A stretch of DNA of 8,048 nucleotides from Colimorpha sp045642445 (GCA_045642445.1 JAZUIX010000201.1:1-8048), one strand, 5' to 3'; numbered from the stretch's first letter, positions 1 to 7,211 are shown. Notes: generated by a model not told the origin, from the sequence alone. A program made the numbers and translations.

Positions 1-138
1 CAGGTTGCTGCGCAGAACGAGGGAGCGTAGCGGGCTACGTGACCGAGTGATAAACAGCAAGATGCCGAAAAGCGCCCGAAATCGCAGAAAAGTATGTTGT
101 CATTCATTATTCTCATACGTTGAATTTATAGAACCCAC
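1..138. other. Left-edge stretch without a supported gene
   Basis: This lies downstream of the 884-residue gene. On the minus strand a frame opens with ATG at 116-114 and stays open to the window edge (about 38 codons, Cys- and Ser-rich). A plus-strand frame is also open from the edge to 247, but it runs into the end of the opposing gene. Neither resembles a known family. The stretch contains a short perfect inverted repeat at 26-39 (CGTAG-CGGG-CTACG) with no T-run on either strand, so it is not a clear terminator. It could be the start of a further minus-strand gene, but a non-coding dispersed repeat seems more likely. The 11-mer GCAGAACGAGG at 12-22 recurs at 2842-2852, also in a gap. Confidence 0.3.
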
Positions 139-2793
139 CTATAGTTTGTGTCTTTCTACTTCCGCTTTGATCCAAGACTTGGAGATGTCAAAGATTTGCT
201 CGATGGGGAGCGACAACTTTTCCACCAACAGGTGCGTGTTGTCTTGATGCTCAATCTCTTCCAGCTCGTGAACCACTTGTTGCCAGTCGTGGGCGGAATA
301 GAGCAGCGGCACAAAATTGTAGAGATTGAAATTGCTGATGACCATATTGTCGATGCCCTCGGTCTCGATGCGGCTGTGGGCTCGGGCGAGGCGTATCTCG
401 CCGACCTCTTCGAGCACATGGAGGTATTTTTCATAAAGGACATACTCGTTGAGGAAAAAGGCCACATGACGGTCGGTGAGGCTGTTCCAGATAGCGGTGC
501 TGAGGGGCCTGGAGATGAATCGGCCCAGCATGAATGATCCGGCTTTGAGGCCCGAGAACCCTTGTGCCATACAGGTGTTGGCAGCGGCTCGAAGAAAATC
601 GGCCTTGCGGCTGCTGGAGAGGAGGTTGAACACCCGCGACTGGTCTTGATGCGATCCCATTTTGCTCTCAAGCACCTGTCTGACATATAGGTCGGCATGG
701 TCCTGATACCAGTTGTTGACAAGCCCCTTGGCGGTATCGGGCTTGTCTTGCAATTCGCAGCGGATCAGTCGGGCCAGTTTGTCAACATCGTCGATTACCG
801 AGGCCTGGTCGCTGGTGATGATCTCCTGATAACACTCGTAGGCAGATCGCATGTCGTTGAAAAACTGCACCTCGTCGTTGGCCAGTTTGACGGGCTCGTT
901 GTGGAGGAATTTGATAAAACGTGCAGGTTTGAAATCGGCCACACCTTTGAAGATGGTCTGTTGTTTGCTGGAGATGGTGATATGGTCGAGTTCGTTGATT
1001 TCGAGACCGTCGGCGTTGACCAGTTTGCGCACATCGCCTTGGCTGACATATCGGATACCGTAGTTGTGCAGGTCCATGAGTGCGGGGATGCCGTAGCCGC
1101 GACAAGCGGTGACAACGTGTATGGCGGCGGGAGTCATGCTGAGTATGGCGTGGACTTCGTTGAGGGTGATGGTGTCCTCGGGCACAAAACGCTCTTGGCA
1201 CAGGCACACCTGCTCACCTTTGGCAGCCATCTCTCGTGCTTTGCCTATGCTGAAACAGAGTGTGGTGGTGATGGCGGTGCGGGGCAGCACGCTGAGCCCT
1301 TTGCCGAAAAGTTGCAGTCGCTGCATGGATTGGTCGTCGATAGAGGCTGAGACAATCTGGCGAAGGTGGTAGGGCTTGATGATGTCTGTTACGTCGTGTT
1401 TGGCGATGCGCTTTTCTCGCAACAGGTCGATGGAAGATATCAGCGCTGCACGTCCCGTCATTTCCGACATGTTGAGTTGCAGCACCGAGAAGAGGCTCAC
1501 CTGCTGAGGACGTGTCTCGACGGCAAACTCGATGGTGACAGGCGATTTGTACCGTTCTTCGAGTTTGGTGAGCAGTGGGTCGAAATGGTACACTGCGGGA
1601 AAATCATTCTTGATGGTGTCGCGGTTGGTGTAGGCCATATCCTCGGAGGTGACGTCGCCTGTCATGATTTCCTCGCCGAAGATGTTGCGGTAGCTCTCAA
1701 TTTGGCGACCCTTGCCGGTGCGGCTGTTGCGGCTGTAGAGCACGCCGGGGTACGACTCGTTGTTGCCGATGGTCCACACCATGCGTTGCAGGATGAGCGA
1801 GGGGAAGGCTTGTTTTCCCTGCATAAAAGTGAGTATGAGGTCTTGGTTGTTGAGGTAGAAGGAACGGACGTGCTGCACCAGGCAGAGAGCCTGATAGTGT
1901 GCGTCGGTGAGCAGGCGTTCTCCATCGGGACGTGAGTGGCGTATCTCGTCCTCCATGGCGACAATATGGTCGAGTTGGGCGGCTATGTCCATTTCGATAA
2001 ACGACACCTGATATTTGCGTTCTATGCCCAACATCTCGCAGATAGTGTGCAGTGTGGAAAGATACACACGGTTGGCCATACTGTCGGCGTGGCTGTGGCG
2101 CAAAGCCTCGTAGGCGTCGCGGGTCACACCGATGTTGAGCAGTGTGGGCATAAGGCCGGGGATATACTGCGGCATGGCACAGCGGATAGCGAAGACCAAC
2201 GGGTGACGGCTGTCGCCGAGGGTGAGGTTGGTCATGATTTCGAGATAACGTATGGCACGTTCGAGCTGCTCGGGCAGGTGCTCGGGATGTTGGAACGATT
2301 TGGCGGTGAGGATGACGAAATCGGGCACAGGGTAGCAGTTGTTGGTCAGTTCCACCAACATGCGCCCTTTGTAGCTAATCTGCTCATCGGTGAAACAACC
2401 ATCGGTGAGCGCTGTGATGAGCTCTTCGTTCTCTTCCAAAGGATTAGCATCCACATATTTTATTATCTCCTCCCGGAATGATGTGCGGCGCATGGCCAAT
2501 TCCTCCAATTGTTGTGCCGTGGCCGTTTTGTTGTGCTCGGCAAGGAGCAGACGAAGGAACTGCTCTTTCTTTTCACCGCGCAATTTGAGCAGCAGAAACA
2601 TGTCGTACCATCGCGGTGGGAACTCGCGGAGGGTGTCGTCGCCGTCAAGGCGGTAGATGACGGTGCCAGGCTTGTTGCCTTCCAAAACATTGTCAACATC
2701 GTCGACGTTGCGGTTGAACACCTCGGGTCCGCTGAAGGCATAGCGGCGTACCATGTGGTAATTAGGATAACTTGCGCGGATAAGGAATTGCAT
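139..2793 (-). CDS. PPDK-like protein with ATP-grasp and phosphohistidine domains, lacking the PEP/pyruvate barrel
   Basis: An 884-residue, probably cytoplasmic protein with no signal peptide. Residues 1-135 are an unrecognised N-terminal region. About 138-450 resembles the nucleotide-binding half of pyruvate phosphate dikinase/PEP synthase: the YKG-x-LVELTN...PVPDF stretch (K142), AIRCAMPQYIPGLMPT (R204, matching the family VRSG..SMPGMMDT), and GVLYSRNSRTGKG followed by ESYRNIFGEE (family GEYLINAQGED). About 500-600 resembles the mobile phosphohistidine domain: AIHVVTACRGYGIPAL matches the family TSHAAVVARG and puts the phospho-accepting His at H559. Residues 620-884 look helical, and I see none of the TIM-barrel motifs (RTEHMF, IEIPRA, or the catalytic-Cys CGE). 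Length is close to PPDK (about 870-910), but the domains are shifted. It may transfer phosphate from ATP to an unknown acceptor. ATG at 2793 gives the longest frame, with an AT-rich leader and no clear ribosome site; the Met at residue 14 is an alternative. Stop TAG at 139-141. It follows the S41 gene by 71 nt on the same strand. Confidence 0.85.
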   Translation of the reverse strand: MQFLIRASYPNYHMVRRYAFSGPEVFNRNVDDVDNVLEGNKPGTVIYRLDGDDTLREFPPRWYDMFLLLKLRGEKKEQFLRLLLAEHNKTATAQQLEELAMRRTSFREEIIKYVDANPLEENEELITALTDGCFTDEQISYKGRMLVELTNNCYPVPDFVILTAKSFQHPEHLPEQLERAIRYLEIMTNLTLGDSRHPLVFAIRCAMPQYIPGLMPTLLNIGVTRDAYEALRHSHADSMANRVYLSTLHTICEMLGIERKYQVSFIEMDIAAQLDHIVAMEDEIRHSRPDGERLLTDAHYQALCLVQHVRSFYLNNQDLILTFMQGKQAFPSLILQRMVWTIGNNESYPGVLYSRNSRTGKGRQIESYRNIFGEEIMTGDVTSEDMAYTNRDTIKNDFPAVYHFDPLLTKLEERYKSPVTIEFAVETRPQQVSLFSVLQLNMSEMTGRAALISSIDLLREKRIAKHDVTDIIKPYHLRQIVSASIDDQSMQRLQLFGKGLSVLPRTAITTTLCFSIGKAREMAAKGEQVCLCQERFVPEDTITLNEVHAILSMTPAAIHVVTACRGYGIPALMDLHNYGIRYVSQGDVRKLVNADGLEINELDHITISSKQQTIFKGVADFKPARFIKFLHNEPVKLANDEVQFFNDMRSAYECYQEIITSDQASVIDDVDKLARLIRCELQDKPDTAKGLVNNWYQDHADLYVRQVLESKMGSHQDQSRVFNLLSSSRKADFLRAAANTCMAQGFSGLKAGSFMLGRFISRPLSTAIWNSLTDRHVAFFLNEYVLYEKYLHVLEEVGEIRLARAHSRIETEGIDNMVISNFNLYNFVPLLYSAHDWQQVVHELEEIEHQDNTHLLVEKLSLPIEQIFDISKSWIKAEVERHKL

Positions 2794-2864
2794 ATTTTAT
2801 GAAATTATGAATTACGATTTATGAATTATGAGTCTTTTGTTGCAGAACGAGGCCTGCTCAGAAC
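2794..2864. other. Gap between the S41 gene and the PPDK-like gene
   Basis: This 71-nt spacer is AT-rich and carries repeated GAATTATGA/ATTTATGAATTATGA words of the kind scattered through the other gaps. On the minus strand it can fold weakly (ATGAGT...ACTCAT enclosing GCAG...CTGC), with no clear T-run after it. I see no terminator that would stop read-through from the peptidase gene. Confidence 0.5.
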
Positions 2865-3905
2865 TCATAAATTGGAAATAATCAAACTTACTGCTTTGTC
2901 GATAATATTGTCTTTATGTTCGGTGAGGGCGGCTTGACGGTCGAGGCGGAGGTAGATGTCTGGCGGCACACCGTTCTCGTAGTTCTTCTTGTCGATAGCC
3001 AAGGTGCGGGTGATGGAGAATCGGTAACGCCATCCGTTGGGCAACAACCCCGAGAACGGCAGCCCCAAACCGCCACCGGTAGTGTCTCCCAATAATGTCA
3101 TATTGTCGTAGGCCATCGTCGCGATGGCAAAAGAACTGGTGGCACTGAAACAGCCCCTGTCCACGAGCACATACACAGGAAGGTCGAAGGCATCGGAATC
3201 TGTTGTCTTTGGTGCATAAGTCTCCACGAGAGGGGTAAAATCGTCGTGGCCAGGACCCGATTTGATCTGACTGTAACTGATCACCTGACCGTGCGACGGC
3301 ATGATACGGAGCAGATGGTCGACATTGGCCAGATTTCCACCTCCATTGCCGCGCAAGTCAAGAATCATCCCTTGAGCGTCAGGATAAGATTTGATGATAT
3401 ACTTCAACTGCGACACGGAGATGCTGTTGCTGAACGACGAATAGCGCATGTATATCACCTTGCCGTCGGCCAAGCCGCCGTGCTGTATGCCTCCTGTAGT
3501 GTGGAAACTGGTGCCGAGATAGCCCAGCACAACGGCGTTGATGTCAATATCGTCTTCGGCGTAGAAATCGTAATACAGCGAATCGGCATGGGCGACATCG
3601 TGGGCGTTGATGAGGTTCACATGTCCGTCGTTGAGTGTGCGCAACATGGTGGCACAGACGGCAAACAAACTGTCGTCACCCATGCCGTCATACACCTTGG
3701 GGCGTAGCGAATCGTACACGGCGTCCCAATCAACACCTTTCACGTCAAACATCGAATACTGCTCGTCGACCTTCGTCCAAAGATAGTCAAAAACCGCTGT
3801 CGCCGAACGCTCAGGGTCGTCGGGCATAAGCAGTTTCTCGCACGATTGAAACGCGAAAACAAACGAAACAATACCAATCGCAAAATATATCTTTTTAAAA
3901 TTCAT
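2865..3905 (-). CDS. S41-family peptidase, predicted lipoprotein
   Basis: A 346-residue serine peptidase of the C-terminal-processing/tricorn/IRBP group. The start at 3905 was chosen because it begins a lipoprotein signal (MNFKKIYFAIGIVSF...FQSC, lipid-accepting C22) and leaves room for the promoter at 3959-3989; an upstream in-frame ATG at 3947 would start almost on the transcription start and add 14 residues ahead of the signal. Visible motifs are LNDGHVNL (91-98, probable active-site H95), DLRGNGGGN (183-191), GCFSATSSFA with probable nucleophile S254, and GVPPDI (312-317). Where CtpA-type enzymes have TFGKG with the catalytic Lys, this protein has GDTTGGGLG with no Lys, so a tricorn/IRBP-like mechanism is more likely. 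There is too little sequence between the first two motifs for a normal PDZ domain. It probably acts in the periplasm or on the outer membrane; the substrate is unknown. Stop TGA at 2865-2867. Confidence 0.9.
   Translation of the reverse strand: MNFKKIYFAIGIVSFVFAFQSCEKLLMPDDPERSATAVFDYLWTKVDEQYSMFDVKGVDWDAVYDSLRPKVYDGMGDDSLFAVCATMLRTLNDGHVNLINAHDVAHADSLYYDFYAEDDIDINAVVLGYLGTSFHTTGGIQHGGLADGKVIYMRYSSFSNSISVSQLKYIIKSYPDAQGMILDLRGNGGGNLANVDHLLRIMPSHGQVISYSQIKSGPGHDDFTPLVETYAPKTTDSDAFDLPVYVLVDRGCFSATSSFAIATMAYDNMTLLGDTTGGGLGLPFSGLLPNGWRYRFSITRTLAIDKKNYENGVPPDIYLRLDRQAALTEHKDNIIDKAVSLIISNL
2883..2890 (-). promoter_or_regulatory. Possible internal -7 element (TAAGTTTG) before the PPDK-like gene
   Basis: On the minus strand the last codons of the S41 gene contain TAAGTTTG, which fits the Bacteroidetes -7 consensus TAnnTTTG and lies about 90 nt before the start at 2793. 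There is no TTTG box at the expected 19-20 nt upstream, and the match falls in coding sequence, so it may be chance. If real, the PPDK-like gene could be transcribed apart from the peptidase gene. Confidence 0.25.
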
Positions 3906-3958
3906 AATAAGACACTTTGTGTAAACACTAATAATTTCATGTGCCATATATTTGTCTG

Positions 3959-3989
3959 CAAAATTACGAATTTTCTATGATATGGCAAA
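3959..3989 (-). promoter_or_regulatory. Bacteroidetes-type promoter for the S41 peptidase gene
   Basis: Read on the minus strand: TTTG (3989-3986), a 19-nt spacer, then TAATTTTG (3966-3959). This matches the Bacteroidetes housekeeping sigma consensus of TTTG, 19-20 nt, TAnnTTTG. Transcription should start near 3952, giving a leader of about 45 nt before the ATG at 3905. Confidence 0.75.
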
Positions 3990-4078
3990 AAAATCCTTTA
4001 AATAATTATATCTCTTAGCATTATTTTGTGATCAGTCTCTACTGATTAGTGACTTGTGACTAGTGATTAGGAGGCGCC

Positions 4079-4118
4079 GCCCTTGATTAGTTAAGAGTTA
4101 AGAATTAAGAGTTAAGAA
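4079..4118. repeat. 40-nt repeat, exact inverted match to 7531-7570
   Basis: The sequence from GCCCTTGATTAG through the TTAAGAGTTAAGAATTAAGAG block is the exact reverse complement of 7531-7570. Both copies adjoin a GC-rich GCCGCCC segment (4077-4083 and 7572-7578). The pair brackets the plus-strand two-gene unit and its terminator. Confidence 0.85.
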
Positions 4119-4157
4119 CGGTTCCCGAATCAATAAGCACCTCGTATTATTCAATAA

Positions 4158-4226
4158 CCAATAACCCTTATAAATCGATAACCGATAACCAATAACCTTT
4201 ATAAACCGATAACCAATAACCTTTAT
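4158..4226 (+). repeat. Tandem CCGATAACCAATAACC repeats
   Basis: Two exact 21-nt units (4182-4202 and 4206-4226, period 24) begin CCGATAACCAATAACC and end TTTAT. They follow a degenerate unit at 4158-4181. A related CCAATAACCGATAAC stretch appears in the right-hand repeat region at 7841-7855. No function is evident. Confidence 0.8.
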
Positions 4227-4299
4227 CTCAATTCTCGATTTTTATACGTTCTTTTTTGCTAATTATATTTATAGAATAGTTTATATCAAAAAATAATTG

Positions 4300-4307
4300 T
4301 ATTTTTG
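4300..4307 (+). promoter_or_regulatory. -7 element (TATTTTTG) of the promoter for the leucine-rich repeat gene
   Basis: TATTTTTG fits TAnnTTTG and lies 18 nt before the ATG at 4326, predicting a transcription start near 4314 and a very short leader. No exact TTTG box lies 19-20 nt upstream; the nearest is an imperfect GTTT at 4279-4282 with a 17-nt spacer, so the promoter may be weak or factor-dependent. Confidence 0.6.
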
Positions 4308-4325
4308 CAAAATAATAATTCCGCT

Positions 4326-5561
4326 ATGAAATTATTTATCTTGCTTATTTTTACTCTTTTATCGTGCGGGTGTGCGTATGCTTTGTGCGATTTTTCGGCT
4401 GTGGCCCCTTCGGGTCAAACGCTATATTATGTCATCAACCTTGATGAAACCACGGTGTCGGTTTATTACCCAGGCGTAGTGTACGGATATCGCGATTACG
4501 AGGTTCCCACAGGCGATGTGGTCATTCCCGAGACGGTGACTCACGACGGAACCACATATAGGGTCACCACCATTGCCAATTATGCTTTCTACAGTTGCGA
4601 GCAACTCACGTCGGTTACAATACCGGCTTCGGTGACATTGATAGGCGAGGGGGTGTTTTTCGGTTGCACGGCTCTGCGGCATGTTTCGATACCGGAAAGT
4701 GTCACCAATATGGCCCCGTATGTGTTCTATTCTTGCAGTAGTTTGCAATCGGTAGAGCTGCCGCAATCATTGACATATATGGGCGACGGTATGTTCTGTT
4801 CGTGTACGTCGCTCAAAGAGGTGTCGGTTCCCGAACTGATTGACAGTATTCCGCTGCGTTGCTTTTATCATTGCGACAGTCTTCGGACGGTGTTGCTCCC
4901 CGAGGGGCTGACATCGATAGACGAAAGTGCTTTCTCCGATTGCTTCAGTTTGGACTCCATGGTGCTGCCTCAGAATCTCACATCAATTGGGAAGAAGGCT
5001 TTTTATAACTGCCGTAATCTAAAAATGATTGAGCTGCCTCAGATGCTCGTATCCATGGGTGAAGAGTCTTTTGCTTTTTGTTCTAAAATCACCACACTCG
5101 AATTGCCGGCACAACTTTCGGCCATAGGGCGAAGGGCTTTCTATTGCTGCAACGGGTTGGCCGAGATAACCTCGTTGGCCACGATTCCCCCAAAGGCTGA
5201 AGATGATGCTTTCTATAATGTTATCAAATCCATACCCGTCAATGTTCCGCTTGGTTCGGCACAAGATTATCGCTCGGCTGCGATATGGGAGGATTTTACA
5301 AATATTACCGACGGATCAACAGTGTCGATTGGACGCATGGACGCGGAGGACAATTGTGTTACAGTGAATGAAGGCAAGATAATGGTCAATGATGAGAGCA
5401 ATAACAACCAGACAGTGAGCATCTATGATGTCAACGGACGATTGTTGTTCGCGTCAAATACGTGCCATGCGATAGCGTTCGCAGTGCCTAACACGGGAAT
5501 ATATCTTGTGAAAATTGGCACTAATCCTGCTCGTAAAATGTTTTGCAAAACAAACTATTAA
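4326..5561 (+). CDS. Secreted BspA-like leucine-rich repeat protein with T9SS type A sorting domain
   Basis: A 411-residue exported protein. The ATG at 4326 starts a clear signal peptide (MKLFILLIFTLLSCGCAYA). A longer frame beginning with TTG at 4305 overlaps the promoter element and is unlikely. Cleavage after AYA (19) fits signal peptidase I; LLSC at C14 could be read as a lipobox, but a type IX cargo should not be lipidated. Residues 22-93 are a leader domain. Residues 94-277 are eight consecutive 23-residue repeats without insertions, pattern L-x-x-V-x-L/I-P-x-x-[LV]-x-x-I/M-G-x-x-A/x-F-x-x-C, typical of BspA-type LRR_5 repeats. A tail (IPPKAEDDAF...VPLGSAQDYRSA...WEDFTNI, about 287-327) follows. 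Residues about 345-411 resemble the type IX sorting domain (VSIYDVNGRLLF, GIYLVKIG, basic end). Probable role: surface attachment or ligand binding, partner unknown. First gene of a two-gene unit. Confidence 0.9.
   Translation: MKLFILLIFTLLSCGCAYALCDFSAVAPSGQTLYYVINLDETTVSVYYPGVVYGYRDYEVPTGDVVIPETVTHDGTTYRVTTIANYAFYSCEQLTSVTIPASVTLIGEGVFFGCTALRHVSIPESVTNMAPYVFYSCSSLQSVELPQSLTYMGDGMFCSCTSLKEVSVPELIDSIPLRCFYHCDSLRTVLLPEGLTSIDESAFSDCFSLDSMVLPQNLTSIGKKAFYNCRNLKMIELPQMLVSMGEESFAFCSKITTLELPAQLSAIGRRAFYCCNGLAEITSLATIPPKAEDDAFYNVIKSIPVNVPLGSAQDYRSAAIWEDFTNITDGSTVSIGRMDAEDNCVTVNEGKIMVNDESNNNQTVSIYDVNGRLLFASNTCHAIAFAVPNTGIYLVKIGTNPARKMFCKTNY
4605..5156 (+). repeat. Eight 69-nt coding repeats (23-residue LRR units)
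   Basis: This stretch encodes residues 94-277 of the leucine-rich repeat protein. Every unit is exactly 23 codons, starting with a hydrophobic residue and carrying an invariant Pro at position 7 and a Cys at position 21. The nucleotide sequences have diverged between units, so this looks like an old array rather than a fresh expansion. Confidence 0.9.
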
Positions 5562-5577
5562 TATAACTTAAATTACT

Positions 5578-7191
5578 ATGAAAAAGAAATTTCTCTTCTT
5601 TATTGTTGCAACTGCGTTGATAATGTGCAGTTGCAAAAAAGATGTAAATGAGGATCCACAAATCAACGACAATCCTCAAATCCAAGGTTTGACCGATTTT
5701 CCAAAGATCGGCCCCGACTCAACAACGGCAATGTTTGTTCCTTCGGCCAGTTACCGTATCGACATTGACCTCAATGCGGCTCATGTTTCGGACAATTTCT
5801 CTTGGGTCGGTCTTGCCTATGAGATGGGTAAGAAACTTGGCGATAAATTGAAAGACAAAATATCCTCATCGGCAGTTGACTATGTCTGGAACCGTTTGTT
5901 CCCTACAGAGTCGGATCGTGGCACGTATGTACTCATGGACTCGTTGTTGAACAGAGTGAATGAGATGAGCCGTCAATTGGACGACATTACAAATCAATTG
6001 GCCCAAATCACCGACCTTATCAACAACCTGCACCTGCTGGATGCCCAAAATTCATACCAGTTGTTGCGTTCGCGTATGATAACCCTTAACGAACTCAACG
6101 ATTATTATTTCTCTTTGTTGCAAGATGCCGGCAGTGATTCTGCTCGATTCAGAGAGATTATTTTGGAATGGGGCGACAGTTTTGTCAATGGCACATCGGC
6201 ACATTTGGAAGCCCTCTCTTTTGCCGAGAATATGACCACGTTTTTCATCCAGCAGGAAGGTGGCACCCGCATCAGTTTGTGCTCAATTTTTGATATGATT
6301 GTTTACAACTCTACACCTTGGGAGTCGGAGGGTTACGACCTGCGCGAGCAATTCCGCACCACGTATGCAATGGTGGCTTACCAATCGCTTGAGTTGTCCT
6401 ACATGTATGATTTGTTCAAGAACAGCACTACACATGCAAATACTGTGATTAACAAGGTTGGCCAAGTCACCGACTTCTTCAACCTGAATGCAGTTGACCG
6501 CAGAACCAATAGCAGATTGGCCGTATGTCAAATCAAAGGAGCCCACATTTCGTTCAATCGTTCTAATTGTGCCGAGATAACCAACAGCTTCGAACTTAAA
6601 AAAGCGGAATGGCTTAATAGCGACCTGATGCTTGCATGCTACAAACTTGGCGTAGGTGGCAGTGCTATCGATTTGCCTACTCAAGAACAAATCAATTCGG
6701 CAAAAGCCAAATTGCCCACTTCTGCCGAATTGAAGGCAATTGTGAATTACTACAAAGGCACATCAATGGCCAAAACACATACGCTCATTGATATTTTGGA
6801 AGAGGTTGCTCGAATGAATTTGCCTAATCTCCCATCGTCCAGAGTCTATTTCCCAACTACCGGAACATGGTTTGACGCTCGCAAGTCTTGGACCACTAAT
6901 CCTTATTCCGCAACGCCATATTACGAAGTCGATATGCATGATGCCGTTCCAGCTGCCTGCCATATTAAAAGTAATGGTACTTATGAAGAATATATGGCTG
7001 GCTGGGAAGATCCTGCAGGTTCGTATACCAAGATGGTCTATAATGGGATCGATCTTCCGGTTGGTGATAAGTATCGCGAGGATGATGATGGTTATCCCTA
7101 TTACCGCAAATGGAAATTGGCATACGACGGAAAAACGCAAAACAATGAGTATTTTACCATTGCGTGGTTACAAATTGCTTCACGCCAATAA
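5578..7191 (+). CDS. Unrecognised 537-residue lipoprotein with a helical, coiled-coil N-terminal half
   Basis: I do not recognise this family. The signal MKKKFLFFIVATALIMCSCKKD is a lipoprotein signal with C19 as the likely lipid-accepting residue. A linker rich in Asn, Pro and Asp (22-50) follows. Residues 75-108 include an amphipathic Lys-rich segment (GKKLGDKLKDKI) ending WNRLFP. Residues 117-153 form a likely coiled coil (heptads in LLNRVNEMSRQLDDITNQL). Residues 155-300 look mostly helical, with Trp and Tyr. The last 120 residues (417-537) are rich in Tyr, Trp, Phe, Gly and Pro and look beta-like, with an EDDDGYPYYRKW stretch. The helical bundle followed by a beta-like end vaguely recalls alpha-helical pore-forming toxins, but no diagnostic motif is visible. 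It starts 16 nt after the LRR gene stop and has no promoter of its own, so the two are probably co-transcribed and may act together at the envelope. It looks more AT-rich than the minus-strand genes. Stop TAA at 7189-7191. Confidence 0.85.
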   Translation: MKKKFLFFIVATALIMCSCKKDVNEDPQINDNPQIQGLTDFPKIGPDSTTAMFVPSASYRIDIDLNAAHVSDNFSWVGLAYEMGKKLGDKLKDKISSSAVDYVWNRLFPTESDRGTYVLMDSLLNRVNEMSRQLDDITNQLAQITDLINNLHLLDAQNSYQLLRSRMITLNELNDYYFSLLQDAGSDSARFREIILEWGDSFVNGTSAHLEALSFAENMTTFFIQQEGGTRISLCSIFDMIVYNSTPWESEGYDLREQFRTTYAMVAYQSLELSYMYDLFKNSTTHANTVINKVGQVTDFFNLNAVDRRTNSRLAVCQIKGAHISFNRSNCAEITNSFELKKAEWLNSDLMLACYKLGVGGSAIDLPTQEQINSAKAKLPTSAELKAIVNYYKGTSMAKTHTLIDILEEVARMNLPNLPSSRVYFPTTGTWFDARKSWTTNPYSATPYYEVDMHDAVPAACHIKSNGTYEEYMAGWEDPAGSYTKMVYNGIDLPVGDKYREDDDGYPYYRKWKLAYDGKTQNNEYFTIAWLQIASRQ

Positions 7192-7211
7192 AATCTCATC
7201 GTTAGAATATT

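Larger units (their letters stand above)
3990..4299. other. Divergent intergenic region with AT-rich repeats
   Basis: This is the gene-free stretch between the two outward-facing promoters. It holds, in order, an inverted repeat ATCAGT-CTCT-ACTGAT (4031-4046), GATTAGTGAC/GACTAGTGATTAG words (4043-4070), a TTAAGAGTTAAGAATTAAG block (4091-4117), and tandem CCGATAACCAATAACC units (4158-4226). I see no open frame or RNA gene. Confidence 0.6.

Noticed and set aside
5..247. 80-codon plus-strand frame at the left edge
   Set aside because: It overlaps the end of the opposing gene by over 100 nt, has an unusual composition and no recognisable feature.
148..2802. Several long plus-strand frames (up to 217 codons) opposite the PPDK-like gene
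   Set aside because: They lie antisense to a gene with clear family motifs and show no domain-like sequence; they reflect its codon use.
3906..3947. Upstream ATG at 3947 for the S41 peptidase
   Set aside because: It falls about 5 nt after the predicted transcription start and would put 14 residues before a complete lipoprotein signal.
4305..4325. Upstream TTG start at 4305 for the LRR gene
   Set aside because: The TTG is part of the TATTTTTG promoter element, before the likely transcription start, and the signal peptide begins at the ATG at 4326.
4422..7140. Minus-strand frames opposite the LRR and lipoprotein genes (such as 4422-4766, 6283-6690 and 6763-7140)
   Set aside because: They are shadows of convincing plus-strand genes, with no start signal or domain of their own.
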